64,000 bases of DNA from Apus apus (lineage: Eukaryota > Chordata > Aves > Apodiformes > Apodidae), in NCBI RefSeq assembly GCF_020740795.1, contig NC_067285.1, positions 18,220,001 through 18,284,000 of the forward strand. The letters run 5' to 3'. The position numbers and the translations under genes are program-made. Shown here one piece after another: positions 59,521 to 64,000 of this stretch (the first letter of the stretch is position 1; each line of letters opens with the position of its first letter). Below the pieces are notes generated by a model. It had not been told where the DNA came from. It saw nothing but the letters and a program-made list of their open reading frames with translations, and ran no database searches.

Positions 59521-61039
59521 CCCAGAATATCCCAGGCTTGGATTTAATGTCTTTAATTCATTGCCTACTTGATTTACATATTACAGTGATTTGACTCAGA
59601 TCCAGGTGGAATTCAAAACTGTGAGCCAGTATTATTCCATTCCTCGGGGTTTCCCTGGCAATAACATGACATTTGATAAAACAGCTAGAGGCAAAATAAT
59701 CCCATCATAATCCCAGGGTAGTCTCAGCAGCAGCATAACATTGTAATGTGGATCTAGTCCAGGGGATATTTCCTTTGCAGTAGGCAAGGCACTGGTATCT
59801 AGTGGTTTGAGAAGTGATGAGAAGGACCTGCCTTTTGATGTAAAGGTTTAGGGGATGCTCAGCTCTCCTGTTGCTTCTCAACTGAGGAGAGGCAGTTAAA
59901 AGCAGCCAAGAAAAGATCTTTGTGTCAAAGTGATGGTTTTCAGCCCTTCTCACAAGTGTCAATACTTAAGACTCCAGGTCCATCCTTCTGTCCCTAGTGT
60001 CCAGTCTGACTTGAAAGTGAGTAGTAGTTCTTATTAAAGGTTGGAGGAGTTTTCTAGGTGTCACCTCCTAGGTGGATTTCAGCCACTGCCTAGCACTGGT
60101 GGAGCAGAGCTGAGCTTCTCAAGGATATGTACCATGATAGGCTAGAGGAGTAAATTTCCCTTCAAAAAAAGGTTGGTTGACCAAATCCTACCTTACTCCC
60201 TTACCTGACATTACTGGTGGAGTAGGGAATGGATCAAGCACTGTCTTGTACTCTACAAGTTTAGATAAAAAGGAATCAGAACAATATTTTCCTTCTGTCC
60301 CCATCCCGGCCAAGTCCACAAACACCAGATCAAGCCATCTCTCACTGAACTGTTATTATTTCTGCCAGAGTCTATTAGGAATATTCAGAGCTGTGTTAGT
60401 GCACACCAACATTAATGAGAGACATGTGAAAGCACTGAATCTCTGTCTATGGAAAGCATGGATATTTTAGCTGGTCCTTTAATCTCAAGACAAAAATGAA
60501 AAGAGGAAAGGAGCTAAGAGGAAGGAAAAGTCACAGGAATTAACATTTCTGTGGGATGGGAAGTCCCAAGAGATGTAATCTGAACCATCAAAAATGTTAA
60601 TTTTCTATTGATAGGGAAGTGCTGATGGCTTTGATGTGACAAAACCTCCAGTAAGAGCAACATTTGGTATTTCAAAGGTTTGATGTGAGAATGTGGTAGG
60701 AGCACAGGGCTGGTGGGGCCAGTTGACTCATGCACTCACTCCACTTTCCTGCTGTCACAGGCATGGGCACTGTAAATCCAGTACTTGCTTGAACACATTA
60801 AACTCAGTCAAAAAGGTAGACTCCTTTTTCAGTTTGGCTACATTTGGAGTGCCTGATCTTCCATACCACTGCTTCTCATTTCTAGTAAAAATATAATTAT
60901 GTTTATTAGCTCTTGTACAAGTATTGCTCTTTGGCTCTTTTTGATATGCAGTTTCTGCACACTACTACCCAGTACTTTTGGAAGGTGTAACCATACTGCC
61001 TCTTCAACATTGTTTTGCTAAGCCCTGCAAACCAGGCAG

Positions 61040-61290
61040 CATACTTTAGTTCTTTTGCACAGGACAAACTTTCCAGCTTCCTGAGCATCCCTGTAGCTCT
61101 TGTTAGTACTGTATTACAGATGACCAGATGTGTGCAGACAAGGTCTCATTAGACCTCTGCTTTTCAACATTAATATTTCCCTCTTCACACAGAAATATCT
61201 CTCCTCATATATCCTCAGCAAACTTCTGTTTTCCTCTGTCAGTATTGCAGTGGTGATGCTCAGACATCCCTTGACTAAGAGCTGCAGAGC
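61040..61290 (-). mobile_element. CR1-type LINE relic, reverse orientation
   Basis: The plus strand reads GAGCATCCCTGTAGCTCTTG, GATGACCAGATGTGTGCAG, AAGGTCTCATTAGACCTCTG, TTAATATTTCCCTCTTC and CTCCTCATATATCCTCAGCA. This follows the complement of the CR1 3' coding end, the stretch reading 'caccagaactg...cagt...ggtctcaccag...ataacctcc...gcatcctag'. It has the same orientation as the relic at 59170 but a different part of the element, so it may be a separate insertion. Confidence 0.55.
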
Positions 61291-64000
61291 TTCATTAGTT
61301 CTCAGTGCTGGACTCGCCGCTAAAGGTATAATTCTTGAGCCTAATCTCTATGCATACAAATTTGTGTGAAGAATTTTTGCCACATTTCGCTGGTTATAGT
61401 TCCTGAAATAATCCTGTTCTTCCTGCATGTGGTATAATTACACGAAAACTGGTATTTTCCCATGTATGCATTCAATTAAGTTGTGTTTTATAAAAAAAAA
61501 TTTGGATGGGGCATGTTTCTTATTGTTTTGTTTATTAAATCAGTTTTCATACTTATTTGCTTTAAGTTTTTTTCCACTCTTTTTTTGACAGTATCCTGCC
61601 ATTGTTCTGGGTTAGTATTCTCAGGCTGGGATCTGATCTCAGAAAAGCTGTATAAATCTGATGTAATACCATATAAACATAAAATGCATCTTCAGATTAA
61701 AATTGGACTAGCCCTTAACATTGCTGAAGTGATTCTGGATTAACTGAGATGAGATTCTAGCTGAGTGACTCTTCTGAGATAATTTATTTGAGTAAAAGAA
61801 ACAGAACTTTACCCAAAATGTAGATAGCACTGCACAATAACAAAAATAGACCTTGAACTGGAGGCTCATTCTTTGGCTTGAAGCCAATGGAAGCCTGCCA
61901 GAAGAGGATAGTCAGCCCGTTCAGAAGTAGGGGACCTGAGCTGGGCTCCTGCTTCTGTCCTAGTCTCTCTGAGCAACTATGGGCAAGACATCAATGATTT
62001 CATGAGGCATTTAAAGGCTTCAGAGGACTGGGGCCATTAGTTCAGCTTTTCAAAGGAGCTGGAGAAGTAGACTCTTGTCTGATAGCATCTACAAGCAGGC
62101 ATCAAAAGCAGGTGCAGGTTTACTGGGAGAGATGGTTGAAAGGTCTGTGTGCTCCCCCTCCCCGCCAGTGACCTGTTTCCAGTACCATGCTAAGGCTGCA
62201 GGTCTCATGATGAGGAGGAAGCTGAGAGCTGCACAGCATTCTTACTGCTGCATCCAGCCCTGAGCTGGGTGTAGGAGCTTCTGAAAATCTCAGCAAACAT
62301 TTGGATGTGTTTTTAGGCTCTAAGTACTTCTTGTACTTTAGTCCCCTTCTTCTTCGTGAACATTTGCATCCGTGAAAGAGTAACAATTTCACTTCTCTGC
62401 CAGGGTGGTTGCTAGGTGTAGTGCATTTGTGAATGTGAAGGGCTGTGATACTGTACCAGAGAAAGTAATAGAAGTTCCTGAGACGTGCATCTCTGTGCAG
62501 CCAGCATGGGAATTTGCCAGCATTGTGGCAGGGTTGATTGTTCAATTAGGCTTCAACATATTTGCAGGAAGAAAACTGTAAACAGAGAATACAAATGTAA
62601 CAATTGTTATTTGCAACTTAACTTTCAAGAGTCTTGCCAGATTATAAATCTTGACTGCATGTACCTCTGCCGTTTCTCAGGTCTGAACCAAAAACATTTA
62701 GCAAGGAAATAATGTTTGTAGTGATGATCTCAGACTAGTGCAACTCATTAGCTAGTAATGTGCCTGCAGGCGGTACTAAAGATTCGATCCATCTGGAAAT
62801 AAATAGCAAGGGATAGCTGGAAGCTGTATTCAATACTGGTGGTGGGAAAAGCCTTAAAACTCCTTGACTGCAACACATGAAAGCTGTGAACCATCAATAA
62901 ACAAAAAAAATATGATGTGCCAACTATAGCAAAAGTAACACCAGGGCAATGCCATTATTTGAGGTCATTCCACCTTCATCTTGTCAAAAAGGGATAAAGG
63001 AAAGGTGTGACATAAGCCAGATCTCTACCATATCCCTCCCTTGTCAGTAGGATCTAATTGGCATTAAATACTGAATGTGTCTGGATTTAATATAACTCCT
63101 CTGCTCAATTACTTCATCCACTGATACAATGGAAAGCTGCCCATTTCAGGAGTTTATAGGGGATAGCTTGCTTCAAGTGCTTCAGACATCAGAGGCCCAA
63201 ACGTCCTATTTTATATGTTATTAATAAATACTCAAAAATATTATAATATGCCAAGCAGGGGAGGCAAAATCACGAATGATTAAGAGCTAAGGGCCTATTT
63301 TCTATATAATACAACTTTTTGAGGCTGCTTAGACCTGAGAACAAGCACTGGAGACTTGTCTTCATCACTGTCAACAGGGTCATTGGGAAATATATAAAGG
63401 ACAACCAGGAAAGGGCAAACTTCTTCTGTGGCATCTCTGACTGTTGAGTCAATTTTAGTGCAAGTGGGGAGCTGAGGCTCCACTGTCTTTTTGCTCTATG
63501 ACTTCTCCAAAACAGGGAAGGCAGTAGAATGCTTCATGGCCAAGTAGGAAGTTAAGCATCTTAAGATATACCCCAACCTCATAGCAAGTTGCTTGAGATA
63601 CAGAGGCTAGCTACCAAGAGTAGGGATTTCCTTCTGGATTTGAGCCTGGTGGTTGGCCCTGGCCATGAGCATGATGACAAAGTTAAGGCAGCAAAAACAG
63701 TATGAAAACTGTCTGCTGCCTCCCACGCCACTTGGGAGCATCTTTGTCTTGCAAGCCTCTCCAGAGCAGAATCTCTGCAGTGGGTCCAGCTGCAGTTTGG
63801 GTGGGGTAGGACAGGGCTGTCACATCACGAGGCTGCTGTTGTGCCTTGCTAATCTGGGTAATACTAACAGGAAAGGAGCAAGGTTTGACCCTATTAGCTG
63901 CCAGGTGTTTCTGCAGCTCCTGAAATGGTGAGGCACTGACCGCAGCAAAAAGTCTGCTCTCCACATTAATAAATGAAGCATTTGAGTGCCTGTGACAGAT

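Larger units (their letters stand above)
50000..64000. other. Gene-poor region, distal part
   Basis: No supported gene. It holds a CA/TA-rich tract (52254-52281), a T run (54222-54236), an A-rich CAAAA repeat (57022-57071), a degenerate CAGCTG-rich repeat (57291-57407) and three CR1 relics (57790-57870, 59170-59520, 61040-61290). Much of the remainder is AT-rich unique sequence in which only short overlapping open frames occur. Confidence 0.55.

Noticed and set aside
61925..62040. Possible third MIR-like SINE (GGGACCTGAGCTGGGCTCC, ACTATGGGCAAGACATC)
   Set aside because: Only the B-box-like part and a weak GGGCAAG word fit; the 3' half is absent.
1..64000. CRISPR arrays, operons, tRNA or rRNA genes, endogenous retroviruses
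   Set aside because: The window is vertebrate nuclear DNA. I saw no spaced direct repeats of CRISPR type, no tRNA cloverleaf, no LTR pair and no retroviral reading frames. Short or decayed copies could still be missed by eye.

Overview
The window is vertebrate nuclear DNA, most likely from a bird. The evidence is a three-exon-plus-alternatives CXCL12 (SDF-1) gene whose protein matches the avian form as I remember it, spliceosomal introns, a CpG island at its start, and worn CR1 LINE copies. Species was not determined; a crocodilian or turtle is less likely but not excluded by sequence alone.

Layout. Positions 1-5290 are upstream non-coding DNA with simple repeats, including a run of 20 G. 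A CpG-rich promoter region covers about 5290-7450 and contains a TATA-like box (5638-5644) set inside a perfect 14-bp palindrome. CXCL12 lies on the + strand. Exon 1 coding is 5733-5793, exon 2 is 10917-11034, and exon 3 is 14487-14573 (splice) or to 14577 (read-through). Three alternative 3' ends follow. The alpha form stops in the exon 3 donor (TAA at 14575-14577) and has a 3' UTR to about 17000. A lysine/arginine-rich gamma-like exon starts at 18362 and stops at 18471-18473. The beta exon (20316-20331 coding, ending RFKM) has a 3' UTR to about 24470.

These exons give a secreted CXC chemokine of 89 (alpha), 93 (beta) or about 125 (gamma-like) residues. All share the same signal peptide and chemokine core and differ only in the C-terminal tail. 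In mammals that tail sets how tightly the chemokine is held by heparan sulfate and the matrix. The 3' region is rich in old repeats. An inverted pair of MIR-like SINE fragments lies directly after the gamma stop codon. A CR1 3' end is embedded in the beta 3' UTR. A three-copy 38-39 bp tandem repeat followed by a stem-loop lies in the alpha 3' UTR.

From about 24470 to 64000 I find no convincing protein-coding gene. This stretch holds simple repeats, CR1 relics of both orientations, a (CTAA)n microsatellite, a possible small exon with strong splice signals (31336-31390) and a second possible exon (39770-40039). I know CXCL12 in mammals to sit beside long gene-poor intervals, and this looks the same. 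The most interesting items are the avian gamma-like exon, its possible splicing on to the beta exon in a new frame, and the repeats that have become part of CXCL12 3' UTRs.
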